From contig CM033114.1 of assembly GCA_019321725.1 (NCBI GenBank), forward strand, positions 15,852,278 through 15,916,277: DNA of 64,000 nucleotides, given 5' to 3'. The notes beneath the pieces are model-generated. The model was not told the origin of the DNA. It worked only from the letters and a program-made list of their open reading frames with translations, and searched no databases. The DNA comes from Paulownia fortunei. Taxonomy: Eukaryota > Streptophyta > Magnoliopsida > Lamiales > Paulowniaceae. The position numbers and the translations under genes were made by a program. How positions within the stretch are numbered: the first letter of the stretch is position 1; every line of letters begins with the position of its first letter. This document shows, piece after piece, positions 23,061 to 35,630 of this stretch.

Positions 23061-23962
23061 CAAAAGAAAATATAGCTTGCATTTTCAAAAGAAGTAAAAG
23101 GTTTACAAGCTTATGATATTCATTTATGGACACAAAAAGCTTGTCAAAGTTGGAATATTAGATTTGATGAGACAATCAAATCATTTGATTTTTCAAGAAT
23201 AAACCTTATGTGTACAAGAAGGTGATGGGGAGCATGGTGAAACTTTTAATACTTTATGTTGATGACATCCTACTCATTGAAAATGATTTAAAGATATTGG
23301 ATGCAACTACAACATATTTGCCTGCACAATTCCCTATGAAGGATTTGGTAGGCATAGTGTGTGCTGGGATTTAGATCCATATGGATAGATTGACTAAGAT
23401 GCTTGGATTGTTTTGATCCATTACATAACGAGATATTAAAGTAGTTTAGCATAGAAGGATCAAAGAGGAAATTTTCGCCAATGAGCTATGGGAATTCACT
23501 TTGTAAATCTTTAGCCAGGAAAGAAAAAAAAAGGCTCGCGTATCTTATGTATTCGCAATTAGAAGTATAATTGCAATGCTATGTATAATGTTTGATGTCG
23601 CTTATGCTCTAAGTATTACAAGCAAATCTCAATCAAATCTTGATGAGAAAGATTGAAAAAGTGTGAAGTCGATTCTTAACTACTTGCAAAGAACTAATGA
23701 TCTCTTCATAATATACGACAATAGAGAATTAAAACTGGAATGTTTTATTAATTCTACTTCTTGGTTTAATATAGATAACTCAAAGTCCATGCCTATGTTT
23801 GTATTTACCCAAAGTAGTCACAAGTTGAAGCTGGAAAGAGATGATGCAAATAGCTCTTTAGCCATGCTAGCAAACACTTCTCATCAAGCGAGTAGATCAT
23901 TAAAGCTATTAATTGTTGGTCGAAATGATATCTCAACAACAATTAAGATACCCCAAGTTTAA
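23061..23962 (+). pseudogene. Copia RT C-terminus / RNase H linker fragment
   Basis: The plus strand reads Copia RT from NIRFDETIKSFDF, through KLLILYVDDILLIEND with an intact YVDD box (about 23250), FPMKDL (about 23335), AYALSITSKSQSNLDEKD (about 23610-23655), and then SILNYLQRTNDLFIIY and SMPMFVFT in the 99-codon open frame 23663-23962. Stops lie between these parts. No LTR of its own is evident on the left. It ends before RNase H proper. Confidence 0.85.
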
Positions 23963-24442
23963 TAGTTGATGTTGAACCTATTTCAAATTCTTCTTTAGTC
24001 CAACACTTAACCCCTTTAACATTAAAGTTACTAACTATCCATAATAGACCTATAGTTGTCAGACTTATATTCAACTTAATATTTTGAGGACTGTATGCCC
24101 CAACTATAACAATACATCTGCAAAATCGAATTGAATTAGGGCATGTGTTAAATAAGTACGGAGGTAATATTTAGTAACTGTTGGTCCTAAGTGCATGAAA
24201 GGGTCCAAAGGATGATGATAGATAATTTAAAATTTCAATCCCTTTCAAAATATAGCTTTGAATAAAACTTTATACTCAACCCTTTGAAAATATAGTTGCC
24301 TCTTTGTCCAATGAGATAATAACTTTGTCACTTACTCAACTATTTTGATTGGCTTAGGCTTTCAAGAACATCTTACTGAACTTTAGAGTTATGCAATGTA
24401 AATATTTAAAAAACTTTAGGTAACAATTTTATATATTGTGCA
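23963..24442. other. Unassigned 480 bp
   Basis: Between the Copia RT fragment and the Copia LTR at 24443. No open frame of note and no terminal repeats. It may be decayed Copia 3' sequence or host DNA; the sequence does not decide. Confidence 0.4.
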
Positions 24443-26927
24443 TGTTGGGTTTACGTGATTCCGGGGTATACGTAGTGAAAAATTAAAATTTTTAAAAATA
24501 TTAAACCATAACAATTATAGTAATATCCCAAATTTGATGCGATTTTTAATGATCTCGCAATTTCTAATGTTGTAATAAAATAATTAAAGTTTCAATTTAT
24601 ACCTTTTTATGCACTCTGGTTATCATAGAATATGAAGCAATCAATTGCTAGTTTCTTTTCTAAATTTGATTCACAGGGATCCAAATGTCTCTCCTCTAAA
24701 GTAGTCCACACTTTGAGCAAGAACTCAAAATTAGAATTCCACTAGTAATTCTGATTTCTTTCTAATCTAGTTTATGTGTGTATAGAAAAATATTAATTCC
24801 TGTTATCAACTAGTGATAAAGAATTAATACTTAAAAAATGAAATTTATGGAGAAAAACGATGGTTGAAGAAAATAATTTTTCTTCTCTCTTTTGAATGGT
24901 CGAAAATTAAATGATGTTTTTTTTCCTATAATTTTTTACCATGAGGTATATACAGGGGGCTCAAAATTTTAAAAGTCCTACTCTTAGTATTTTTGTGTTT
25001 CCTTTTGATTGGTTGGAAGATATTTTAGTTAATCCAAACTTATTCCAACTTTATCCCTTTCATATCTTCCAAAGATATTTAAGGTTTCTCAAAAATTCCA
25101 AAATCTTGACTTTCCATCATTTTCAACCATCTTCATGGGCTAGGCCTTTGTGAATTGGGTTTGGACTCAAAAATAAATTACACAATTAATTCAATTAATT
25201 ATCTTAGCCAAAACTGAATTAATTAATTCAATCTAGCCCACCTAATCAAATTATGTCCAATTAAATAATTTAATTATTTAATTGAGCAAATTAATTTAAC
25301 AATTAATTTATGGACTACATAATTAATTTGATCCAATCAAATAATTATTTGACTCTAATTAGGCTCCTTAATCTTATTAGGTCCAATTAAATAATATAAT
25401 TATTTAATTAAATAATTAATTCAACTCCTTGAATTCTTGAATTAATTCAAGCCCCAATTAATTAATCTCCATTAATTAATTGGATCCAAACCTTTTGATC
25501 AATTCCTAAATTAGAAATGTTTAATCTCAAATTGTGTGTGACCCTTTAGGTTCATAACTAAGTTAGAAGTGGACTTGCAATATTTGCAACTTATGAATAA
25601 TAATTATTTTAATTAATTAATCCATTTGAAATTAACTCCTTAATTTCAACAACCTTACAAGTCATGGAAAATACCTGACAAGTGTATCATGGCCAGTATT
25701 TTCATAATCGGATCAGTGATCAAATCGATCTTGTTATTAATTAGCGGTTCTACCGGTCAAACTAGTTCAATTGGCGGGTTAGACCTGTTTAATGAAAATT
25801 GGCGGTCAGACCGGTTTAATAAAAATTGATTATATTTTGTTATTGTATTATGTAAAATAATAATATAATAGACTACTTATTATGTAATACATTTTAAATA
25901 TAAAAATAAAAAAATAACTATGCAAAAAAACATATAACAAAACGCAAAATCCAAATAATCACATAAATATAACAAAATATCAAACTTACACTTCTTAAAA
26001 AATTAAAAACAAAAAATAAAAAAAAAGATTGAAATCGGTCTGATTTTGAAAACATTGATCATGACTACCTAAACTTAGGTGAAATAATAAGTGAACTTAT
26101 TTCAATTACGAGTATCATATACGTAAGGTCTTTCTATCAACTAATCTTTCGATTGAGTCTAGAGTATGGATTAATAGTTGAAACCCTAATTGTTCAATAA
26201 CTATAATTCCATTTCAAGTTTCAATGACTCATGACGAATCGTTAGAAAACTCCCATCTAATATTCATCCTGCCTTGGCTAAGGACTTCTGAGTTATGAAC
26301 TATAAAAATATAGAAGATTCACTTGTTCTGCTAGACAAGTAACGATTTCTTTGTTGGCCACTTATTAACCTCCATACATATTAATGCAATATTCAATATA
26401 TCCCCTTTGTGATTGTTAGGCAATCAGAAGATACATCAAAATGAAACACGACATGCACAAGGCTACAATAGTGCCTTGAGCCAAAGGACTAATCGTATAC
26501 TATTGTAACATGGAATTTCTTATTTCGACAAACAAGTTTTCAATTTCAGTGTACTTGTTCCCTAAAAGCACCCGCATACATGCACTAGCGTCACAATGCG
26601 AATGTCCATGGAGTGAGACATCCTCCTCATGCGAGCATGCATCGTATGCACGAGTCTATTAGGCTATTCTATATCCCATCTCAAAAATCCCTTGACTCGA
26701 ACTAATTTAAGATCAAAGTCACAGAGGCATATTTCATGATCACTATCAAATACGTGACCATGCCCTATAGTTAAGTTTGGTCTAAGAACTTTATCTAATT
26801 ACAAAATGTAATTAAAGATAAAGAAATTTGCCTATTTTATTAATATGATTTGAAAAAGATTATTTTTACAAATATAAGAGTATAAAGGACGTCCAACCTA
26901 ATTGATACAATGTGAACTACTCTAACA
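24443..26927 (-). repeat. Copia LTR (minus) carrying a MITE
   Basis: On the plus strand it runs from TGTTGGGTTTACG to CTACTCTAACA; on the minus strand it starts TGTTAGAGTAG. It aligns with 706-2581 over most of its length, with a 364-bp MITE at 25694-26057. No primer-binding site or polypurine tract is obvious on either side, so a solo LTR is likely. Flanking pentamers GTGCA (24438-24442) and CTGTA (26928-26932) match at 3 of 5 positions only, which is not adequate as a target duplication. Confidence 0.85.
25694..26057. mobile_element. hAT-type MITE in Copia LTR
   Basis: A 364-bp insertion starts CAGTATTTTCATAATCGG and its other end, inverted, reads CAATGTTTTCAAAATCAG, giving imperfect terminal inverted repeats. 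It is flanked by near-identical 8-bp direct repeats ATCATGGC (25686-25693) and ATCATGAC (26058-26065). Removing it restores the alignment with the LTR at 706-2581 near 1692. Eight-bp duplications and non-coding content fit a hAT MITE. GGTC/GACC-rich sub-terminal repeats (25750-25825) are also typical. Confidence 0.85.
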
Positions 26928-28489
26928 CTGTAGTGCAAATAGATAATGTGAACATGTAAATGAAACTGCAGAATACAAATGTAAAAATTGAATGACACAA
27001 TGATTTTAGTATTTTGAAGGTAAGATAATCCTTCTATGTCTACTCTACTCCTAACTCCCTAAAGGAATCCATTAGAACTGCTTTTCAAGTACCTAATTTC
27101 AGTTTTAATACTACAACTTAGTTCCCCAAATTAAGTAGATAGTTCTTCTCAGTCTCTTGTTCCCCAAACTCTGCTAATAATGCAATCCAGTCTTTCTACA
27201 CAGGTCAAACCATGTCTTCCCACATAGCGACTGAAGAATCTTTCTAAAAGGTCTAATTCTTAACTCTTCTCATATAGTTCTGAGTTTGAACTCTTTCCAC
27301 ACAAGTCTTAGTCCATCCCAATAGTTCTTTCTGAATTTATTGATAAGGTATCACTCAGCATATGGATGTGTATATTGAGGATTGTTGAATAAGTATTCTC
27401 AAACTACTTTTCACACTTAGGCTATTTTTTAGAGAGATTTAGTAATCTTTTGTGTCATTTCGTGTGTATATATCTTGTCTCTCTTCTTGTATATGCAACT
27501 TCACTCTTCAACTTTATTTTATAGCTCCATCTTACTTTTTGCCTTTTGCACATGCTTTTCTTGTATCATGTTGGTACAAGTGTTCTATCATATCGTAGTC
27601 TTCCACTATTTGTAATCTAATGTCCTTTTTATCTATCAGCTTGTTTCTATTTTTTATCCATTAGTTTGGACTTCAGTATTTTATCAATATGAGATTTACA
27701 AATGTAACTTCATCCTTTGAAGGTACACATGTCCTCACTCTACTGTGACCCCTTAGCCCCTTTAAGTGCATTATTACGCTCTTGGACTTGGCCGCTTCTT
27801 AGAATCTCGTTAATTCACTAATATATTATTGGACTTAGCTAACTCTACTGATTTTTGGTGACTCTGAGTTCTCACTTAACTACTCTTGTCCTCACTATGT
27901 TGAAATCTTTAGTCTTGGGCGTTGTTGTCTTGGTCCTAGACTCTTCATCACTTCTTTGATTATCAACTCTGCTTCATCTTTTCTATTTTAGGCCAAGTTT
28001 TCTAAGATAACTACCTAGTAGAGTAGCCTTTACAGAGGTCCTACTTAAAATATTTCAAAAGTTTTGGGGGTCTATCCTTGACTAACCTACTCATCATCGA
28101 ATTCTATACAAGTTAATCTTAACAGTAACCAAGCAGTATGACCAAGGAGTAGCATTTATTTAAAAAGCTCTTTTAAAGCTAAAATAGACCTCTCTCTTTA
28201 TAAGATGTGGAAAATGGATTCACGTAGCATCATAATTGTTCAACTTTTATCAAATATTTTTAAAAACTGGTAGTTGTACAGATTGAAGACTTTTATGTAA
28301 GGTTGTGATGAACATTGACTAGGACATATGATTGAATACAAGTGAAGGTTTATATATTATCACAATGTGATAAACTAAGTTTTAGGATCAAAATTACACC
28401 TGTCCAAGAGGCTTAAAAAGGGTTTTAAATAATAAGGTTACAAAAGTATAATGTATAAAGAGTTATTTTATGTTAAAAATGATCTTTTA
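26928..28489. other. Unassigned repeat-like DNA
   Basis: No open frame of note. The composition and the first 100 bp (TGCAGAATACAAATGTAAAAA-like, then ATCCTTCTATGTCTACTC) resemble the ends of some Copia LTRs in the minus orientation, but I cannot show paired termini, a primer-binding site or a target duplication. It lies 3' of the LINE fragment at 28490. Confidence 0.35.
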
Positions 28490-30130
28490 TTAAGTTGAAA
28501 AGGGAGATTTCAAGGATGATAAGAAGTCCTCATAAACACTTGAATTTTACATAAAAATTATGTGCCGATCCTTCTGGTTGTAGCCCAAAAGTAGACCCCT
28601 AAACAATCCTAATGCCCTACACCAAACAAAGGAAAGGTAATAGAGGAAAGGTGAATGACTTTTAGTAATTAAGTAGTACCTCATAAAGGTATGTGCATTT
28701 CTTTCGACCCAAATACAACAAGCTACAAGAAAAATAACTTATTTTGACAACATCATAGTCTCTTTGCTTTCTTGAACACTTGCAAACTAAGATCTCATAC
28801 TAAGAAGGAACTTCAACAATCTAATAAGTAAAAAAGCCTATCAAAAGTGTCATCACAAAGGACAATGCATAAAAGATGGCCATGATTCTCCTTATGATCT
28901 TTACACATGACACATCATAATGGGATGATGACTTGTGGGGTTTCCTAATTTGCAATGAATAACTCTTGTTTAGCCTCTCATAAAGTAATGACCAAGTAAA
29001 AACCTTAATCCTAAAATGCACTTTTGCTTTCTAAATGCATCGGTACAATGGAAAAGGTTGAGGGGACAACGAGCAAGAGGCTATAAGAGAGAATTACGCG
29101 TGTAATTTTCTAAAGAAACAATTGTCAAGACTCTAGAATTCAAAAGAGAAAAATTTGAAAAGAGAAAGATAAACATTAACAAGAACATGTAACAAAATTA
29201 TGATATCACTATCTTCTCTGCCATTCATGTCCTTGAAGGAGTGAAAGTTCCAAGAACAAGGTGAGCTTGTATAAAATGAAAAAATGGGCCTTCATGGACT
29301 AGAGAAAGATAATAAAGTCACAAAATAAATACATTGGTCTATTATCTAGCTTAATATCCTCCTAAAACCAAACCTTACCTCCATTACCTATTTTGTATAC
29401 AATCAATTGAAACAGAAAAGATTAATATTGGGAAACAAAATTCCAAGTATTTGAACAAGAGGTTGCAACCAATCAAATGTAAGTCGTACTTGCTCTTGAT
29501 TAAGGGAGTTGGATTCTTCATGGAAACTCTACAATAACTTCCCAATCATGGAATTTGTGTCGCTGTAAATTACCTAATCACATTATTTTTTGGGTTACAC
29601 AGTCGGTCTAACTAAGTTGCATACAATCTAATGATTTGGTGATTCTTTTAGCCATTGACTCCCAAAAAAATGCACAAAGAGGATTTTCTCCCAGTGGTAC
29701 TTCCAAATACTAGATTAACTAACCCAAAATACCATAACTAGCTACACCAGAGGCATGTGATTAAGTCTGGTAAATAGTCAGCCCAAAGATCTTACTTTGA
29801 AACATGTTAATCTTTAAGACCTAAAACTTATTCAAAAATGTAAAAAATGGACCTCATTCCATATGGTTTCTTCATCCCCCAATTCTTCTATTCTAATGAT
29901 AAAACATCGCATGTTTTGGCTTTTTGAAAACCTATTCCAACATTAGAAAGAAGATAAAAGTGTCATATATAGAAAAAAACCATTTGTGATGGGAGAGAAT
30001 TACCACAAATCCTCTGTCTTATTAGAAGGGTTTCATGAGACCATATAAATAACAAGGAAAAATTTAATAGCTATCTCAACTAAAATCACATCACAAACTT
30101 CCAACTGAGAAACGTAGTCCCATGGATATT
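28490..30130 (-). pseudogene. LINE (L1-type) RT C-terminal half and zf-RVT domain
   Basis: The minus strand carries, in order, an FADDT-like box degraded to YDTFIFFLMLE (about 29970), KINMFQSKIFGL (about 29795), YLEVPLGENPLCAFFWES (about 29665-29720), and the C-terminal zinc-finger segment KVFTWSLLYERLN with a CVMCKDH motif and CCIWVERNAHTF (about 28700-29020). This is the standard order of plant non-LTR retrotransposon ORF2. Frequent stops and frame changes show long decay. The 5' part of the element, including the endonuclease, is not recognisable. Confidence 0.75.
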
Positions 30131-31189
30131 ATATCATGGGAAGTTCCCTAATGTGATATGTCCACTTATATAATTCATAAGGATATATGATGTAATTAAA
30201 TTGACATGGAATATTTAAATAAATAGCGAAGAATGATGAATTTAGTATCATCTCATTATCAGGCTATAGATGAGACTGAAACATTATGAGTATAGTTTTC
30301 AAGGTCTTAAGTTGAATGCTCTCATCCGTCGTTGCACTATGTGGGAAAAGAAAAAACAAACAGAGGAAAAAAAGGAATGTGAGATTTAAATATAATTTAG
30401 AAGCACAAAGAAACCCTTTCTGAGAGAAAAATCTAATTTTACTAAAACTGAAACAAAATGAGTACCTCATCATTGATAAGACAATGGTGCATAATGGGTA
30501 GTGGTTCGCCCTTGGGTAAACAAGCATGAATACAACATGTAGGATAATTCTATCTTAAAAGTTATTTAATACTTTTTTTGGAAAACACTCCAAGAATATA
30601 ATGAAGATAAATATGGGAAACTTAGGATAAAAATGACCTTTACTCCAATAGAGGTAAAGGTTATAAATAGTTTAGATCCAACACCATTCAGCATGTTGCA
30701 AGCCCATATGGCCAGATTTATGCCACTGAAATATGCTTAAAATTTGATTGACGCAAAGGAAAAATTTAATATAGAAATTTTAAAGAGAAATAAACCAAGG
30801 GGACTAGAAGATAGCCGAACAAATTTCCCCATAAGTCTTAGACTACTTTTAAATACAAGTTGAACAAATAATACACTAGAACACCAAGCCTACTTTGTTT
30901 TATCTTAAAGCATTTGCAATTTCTCCGAACATATATATGATCATTTCTCTCGATTTCTGATGAGAGGAGTATTGCTTAGATCATAATGTGTAATAATGTT
31001 CAAAAAATAATATTTAATTCTTAAAATATATACCATTTATTACCCTTACTTCTCTTACAATAATTCTTCTTTTTGGTTCAAACAAGAAAAAACCATCAAT
31101 ATTTTATTTTACTAAATCTATAAACTTTATCGCCAATCCTCCTCTACTTTACAAATGCAGTGCCATATAGACACCCTTTTTTCATAGTA
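30131..31189. other. Unassigned, possibly upstream LINE remnant
   Basis: AT-rich DNA between two LINE fragments. I find no readable RT, no LTR termini and no repeat array. It could be the more 5' part of the LINE to its left, too decayed to read by eye, or sequence inserted between the two. Confidence 0.35.
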
Positions 31190-31640
31190 AACTTAAATTT
31201 ATGTTAAAGAGAGATTACAAGGAGGAACAGGGGTTCTTGTAAACACTTGAATAAATAACATAAAAATAGCTTGACAAACTCTCTCGAGGTTCCTCGAGGG
31301 TAGACCTTTTAATAAACCTAGTGTTTTGTGCCAAACGGAAGCAAAGTATATAGCTTCGTGCCAAATCCAACTACTAGTCAAGTATTAAACCTTAAATATA
31401 CATGGATTCTTTTCTACTTAAATAGATCAATTTATAGAAAAAATAGTTGACTTCCATAATATCTTAGTCTCTTTGCTTCCTCGAACCTTTGGAAACCATA
31501 TCAAAAAGATCTTAAACCGATTATAACTTTATTATCTCTTTTATTAAATCAAAAAGTCTCTCCTAGAGCCCCTTAACAAAAGGAAACTGCAAAAGAACAT
31601 GACCATGATTAGCCCTCATCTTAAGATGATGTCCCAAACT
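31190..31640 (-). pseudogene. Second LINE 3' end fragment
   Basis: Parallel copy of 28490-28930. Both contain AAACACTTGAAT near their left end, a TAGACC...TAAACAATCC/TAATAAACC segment, TAGTCTCTTTGCTT and GACCATGATT. On the minus strand it ends as the C-terminus of LINE ORF2 (60-codon frame 31199-31381). The two copies are diverged, so this is an independent old insertion or an old duplication. Confidence 0.65.
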
Positions 31641-31779
31641 CCAAAGTATTAGAAACCCTACGCTTTAAGTCCAAGTTCTAGTTACTCCTCTAAGCCCCTA
31701 AACTCTTAGGTCTATGGACCTACCCACCCTTCACGTCCTATATTTATATATTATTCATAATTGAAAAGGTTTACTTTTT

Positions 31780-33529
31780 CACCTATATTTAGGTCTTGTT
31801 ACGTGTTAGTAGACTTTATTCATGATATGTGAGTTCTTGGAATTAATGGATTAATGTCAAGAAGATTAATTTATTGGATTAATCAGTTGAAATAATTAAA
31901 TTATTTAATTAAGTTATGAGAGTTGTGAGCTCATTACTAGCTTATGGGTAAACTAGGGATCACACATTAACTCAGAGAAATTCCATTTCTTACCTAATGA
32001 ATAATCTAAGAGTTGGATTAATTTGGTTAATATGATTAATTAAAAAGAGCTTAATTAATACAAATGTTGAATTAATTTTGTTAATTAATTGAATCAATCA
32101 ATTGACTTAATTGGATTAGGCACCCTAATTTGGTATAAATAAATAATTGATTGGGATCAATTGATTGTAGTAGGCCTATTTAGTTCTTTAAATAAATTAA
32201 TTTAATTGATTAGATCAATAAAATTAGACCCAATTAATTAACTAGGTCTAAGTTCATTAGGTGTTGGCATTAGGAATCAGATTGGAAATAGAGATGGCAA
32301 AGGGGTGGGTTTGGCCAAACCTGAGACATTTTCTGCTAAGGAAAAATCAGATCTGAGACCCGTGCCACACTGCCTCCGACACAAAACCAGACAGGTCCAA
32401 TCCACATTACTTGCCAACCTGTTAAGAATAATTTTTTTTGCCCTTTTAGCCTTGTATAGTTACTTTTCTTTTTATATAACTATTAGGTTTTGACATTCTT
32501 GACTTGATACTAAAGTGTTAATTGGTTTTAGTTATTTTTTTTTTATTTTCTAAAGGTGATATTAGCATTGATTATAGGAGATGAATATAATTAAACTATA
32601 TGTTTCACCATTTTTGAATATTTCATATAGCCTATCTACATACGATTGCTTTAATTTTAATGTAGCATATTCAAAATGTATGTTTGCATTAGGCCACATA
32701 TAAACCAATTATATATTTTTGAATTGAAATTGAATTTTGAATAGTTTTGGAATGGTTTTCGAGTTAATCAAATAATGTTGCACTGTGTACAATCACTTAA
32801 TTCAAAAATTAGTAAAGCTAAACTGATTATTTATTACAACATATAGTTTATAATAAGAAAATAATAATAGTAGGAGGTGGATTTGGAGTGGGTCCACAAA
32901 CTCGTTACATGTCTCGAATCTCGATGAATTTAAAAAGTTAAAACCTGTAGCCACCCTAAGACCCATTTACCTGGGTTTAGACCCGCCTCATTCATTATGG
33001 GTCTGGGTTTGAACCTGCCCCACTCTCATTTCTAATTAGGAATTCAAATCCTATATATACACTTCTTGATTAATTCTTTCTTCACAAGTTGAATCAAGAA
33101 TTGATTGATAACATGTAACACAATGTTATGCTTCTTTCGAAACTTTAAATACATCCATTAGTCTAGAATTATCGAATCATATCCTACTAGCGTAGGAAAG
33201 ATTGCGAGTGGGCATATAGGTTGTGGATACACTTAGTGGCATAACATTCGGGACTTTAAGTGAATTAATCCAACTAAGGGTTTTAGATATTTGATTTTTG
33301 TGATACAATCATGGATAGATACCGACCTCAGTCATTTCACTACACCATCATCAATTAAAAGACGATCATGTATACGTCTCTTGACTTTATAAGCTTTATT
33401 AGGCATTAAAACATGCAATCGATTAAATTGCCATAGTTTCAGGATACAATATAATTGCATATGATGTGATTTCTTTTCAATCATTGCAAATTTTCAATTT
33501 TCTGCTACGCTACATTTCCTGGATGCCAT
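31780..33529 (+). repeat. Copia 5' LTR (plus), 5'-truncated, with MITE
   Basis: Aligned with 19725-21017: GAGTTCTTGGAATTAATG, the AATTAATT-rich core, and the end TTCTGCTACGCTACATTTCC before the primer-binding site at 33530. The first several hundred bp of the LTR are missing. A 746-bp hAT MITE sits at 32289-33034. This LTR belongs to the element whose gag starts at 34792 and whose 3' LTR begins at 37922. Confidence 0.85.
32289..33034. mobile_element. hAT-type MITE / non-autonomous element in Copia LTR
   Basis: A 746-bp insertion starts TAGAGATGGCAAAGGGGTGG; its other end, inverted, reads TAGAAATGAGAGTGGGGCAG, an imperfect terminal inverted repeat. Flanking 8-bp sequences ATTGGAAA (32281-32288) and ATTAGGAA (33035-33042) match at 6 of 8. 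The empty site is seen in the LTR at 19125-21017 near 20242. Ends rich in GACCCG/GGGTTTGG (32300-32410 and 32885-33025) with an AT-rich middle are typical. The 62-codon frame inside is not a transposase. Confidence 0.85.
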
Positions 33530-33546
33530 TGGTATTAGATCTTAGG
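33530..33546 (+). other. Copia primer-binding site
   Basis: TGGTATTAGATCTTAGG directly after the LTR, close to the plant initiator tRNA-Met priming sequence TGGTATCAGAGC. It fixes the 3' end of the 5' LTR and the plus orientation. Confidence 0.85.
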
Positions 33547-34791
33547 TTTGTATATTTTAATACCTATTCGATTACATTTGATGAATTTATTTGATAAATT
33601 GCATTTATTTATGCATATTTTATTAATTAAATAAATTTCTTTATTTGGAAGTAATGCATTTTACATTTTAAAGCTTGAAACTAATACATGAGACAAAATA
33701 AACAAAAAAATAACAACACGATGGCAACCTGCCAACCCTCACCACCCAATGTGTGATGTCGGGTGGAGGCTGTTGTTGGCCTAGGTGGTGGGTAGTAACC
33801 CAGCTCCCACATTGGGTGGACTGCTAGCATCTTCTGCACATTGGTAGATGGTGGATCAAGTTGTCAGCCAGGTTGGGCATTGGGTGGGGGTGCTAGAATT
33901 TCATTACCTAACAAGTTTAAGAAAACTAGTTTCCTAGATCAAGAAATCATTTCTTAACCCAAGAAACTAGTTGACCTGCCAGATAGGGCCCGACACCTTT
34001 GGGCGCCCAGATTGTCAGATGCTAAGGCTCTCAAGCTCTTAAGGGCATGCATAGGCGCTCTACATGCAGGCGCCCAACACCCAGTAACCTAATACAGTGC
34101 AATTGGGCAGCTTGGGCACCAGGTGTGCCTTGTAGCATGTCATGTGAGCAAGCTACTACCTTGGTTTATCTACTTTGTCTCGAGTGATCACATAGGATTG
34201 AAAACTCATGATCATCCATTATTTAGTATGTATGTGATGCATGCTTGGTTAATTTAATATTTTTTTGTGATTATACTTGTCATCATGAGGATAGTGAACA
34301 TTAAATAAACATGATTAGAAAAATAATGAGGTCTTGCATCCAAACCAAGTGTTTCCTTCACTCGAAAATGTTTCAAGTGTAAAAGCTTAATTAGTTTTAT
34401 ATAAAGTGAAAGTGGGCAATATTGGATTGGACCCAATCATCCATGCATTCCATCATAAATAGTGACATGTGATATGTTGTTGTGCTTAGGGGCTCCAAAA
34501 ATTAGGATCTGTGGGAAAGTCGAGGCAAAATAGCTTAAGGACTGTATAGGAATACAATCGTTAATGTGTTAACTTTTTTTTTGGTTTTGTCATATGGCTC
34601 TTAAAATTAGGGTTATGAAAAAGTTTATTGGGCCTCAAACCCACTAAGAAATGGGATTTTCTGGAAGTTCTATTTTGAGGTAATAGAATTCAAATAAAAT
34701 AGTGGGAGACATTTATAGTTAAAGACCTTATTATAATTGATATCAATGGAATGCATGCTTATTCCTGTATGTGTTTGTAGATTTGGTATAC
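33547..34791 (+). mobile_element. Copia 5' leader with GC-rich island
   Basis: A 1.25-kb untranslated leader between primer-binding site and gag. It is colinear with 62670-63802 (shared GGTTGGACCCAATAATCCATGCAT-type block near 34420 and 63650). It contains a GC-rich stretch (33722-34140) of repeated GGGTGG/GCCCAGG-like words that does not align base for base with the islands in the other two leaders. No open frame is conserved. Confidence 0.75.
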
Positions 34792-35630
34792 ATGGCTAAG
34801 AATCTACTTACATCTATTATGAATACTAATAAACTTATCGGTCTTTACAATTTCGATTGGCTTTGGAACCCTAATTTTTTTAAGAATTCAAAAAGAGGGC
34901 ATATGTCCTCAATGTTGCACTGCCACTAAATCCATCGATGGATGCATGAGAAAGGATCTTGTAGCATTGCAAATAAGTTGAGGATGATCTGCAAGCATGA
35001 TGATATATGATGCACTTGATATCAAATGATTTACAAAGGCAACACGAGAATTTGGCACATACTGTTGAGATTCACTTTCACCTACAAGAGTTATACGGTG
35101 AACATATAAGGTAGATGAGATATTAAGTATCCAAAGAGCTATTTAGACCCATTTGATGGAAGGCTCTTTAGCCCAGGAATATACATTAAAGATGATATGC
35201 CTTATATAAAGGCTCGAGTCCCTAGGAGTCATTATTGTTAATAAGCTCTATGTGGATCTTATCCTACAATCTTTGTAGAGTTCCTTTAACTAATACATGG
35301 TCAACTTCAACATGCATAAAGGAGACTAGCCTTGCTGAGTTGGTCAACATATTGAAGACAATTGAATCCACTATGAAAAATGATAAGCCTATTATGCTTA
35401 TTGGTTCTTCATCCTAATTAAAGAATTCTAAGTCTAAGAAAGGGAGGAGAAAAAGTTCCTCAAAAAATAAAAAAAGTGAAGACATCCGATAGAGTCAAGA
35501 AGGGTTCCAAAGCCAATGAAAAGTGACACCATTGCAGCAAGTCAGGGCATTGGAGGAGTAACTGGAAGGAGTACCTTATGAGCCACAAAAATATTTTATG
35601 TGTGTACTTTGTTGAAATTAATCATTTGGT
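34792..35630 (+). pseudogene. Copia gag (plus-strand copy)
   Basis: ATG at 34792 starts MAKNLLTSIMNTNKLIG, matching the start of the minus-strand gag at 12821. ETSLAELVNILKTIESTMK with KPIMLIGSSS lies in the open frame 35235-35417, and a zinc-knuckle remnant (HCSKSGHWRSNWKEYL) near 35530. Stops and frameshifts are frequent. Gag would package element RNA. Confidence 0.82.

Noticed and set aside
24438..26932. Target duplication of the Copia LTR at 24443-26927 (GTGCA / CTGTA)
   Set aside because: Only 3 of 5 bases agree, which is close to chance. A GTGCA also occurs at 26933, so the flank is not informative.
32305..32493. 62-codon open frame within the 746-bp MITE
   Set aside because: No transposase similarity; it starts in the sub-terminal repeats and has no counterpart expected in MITEs.
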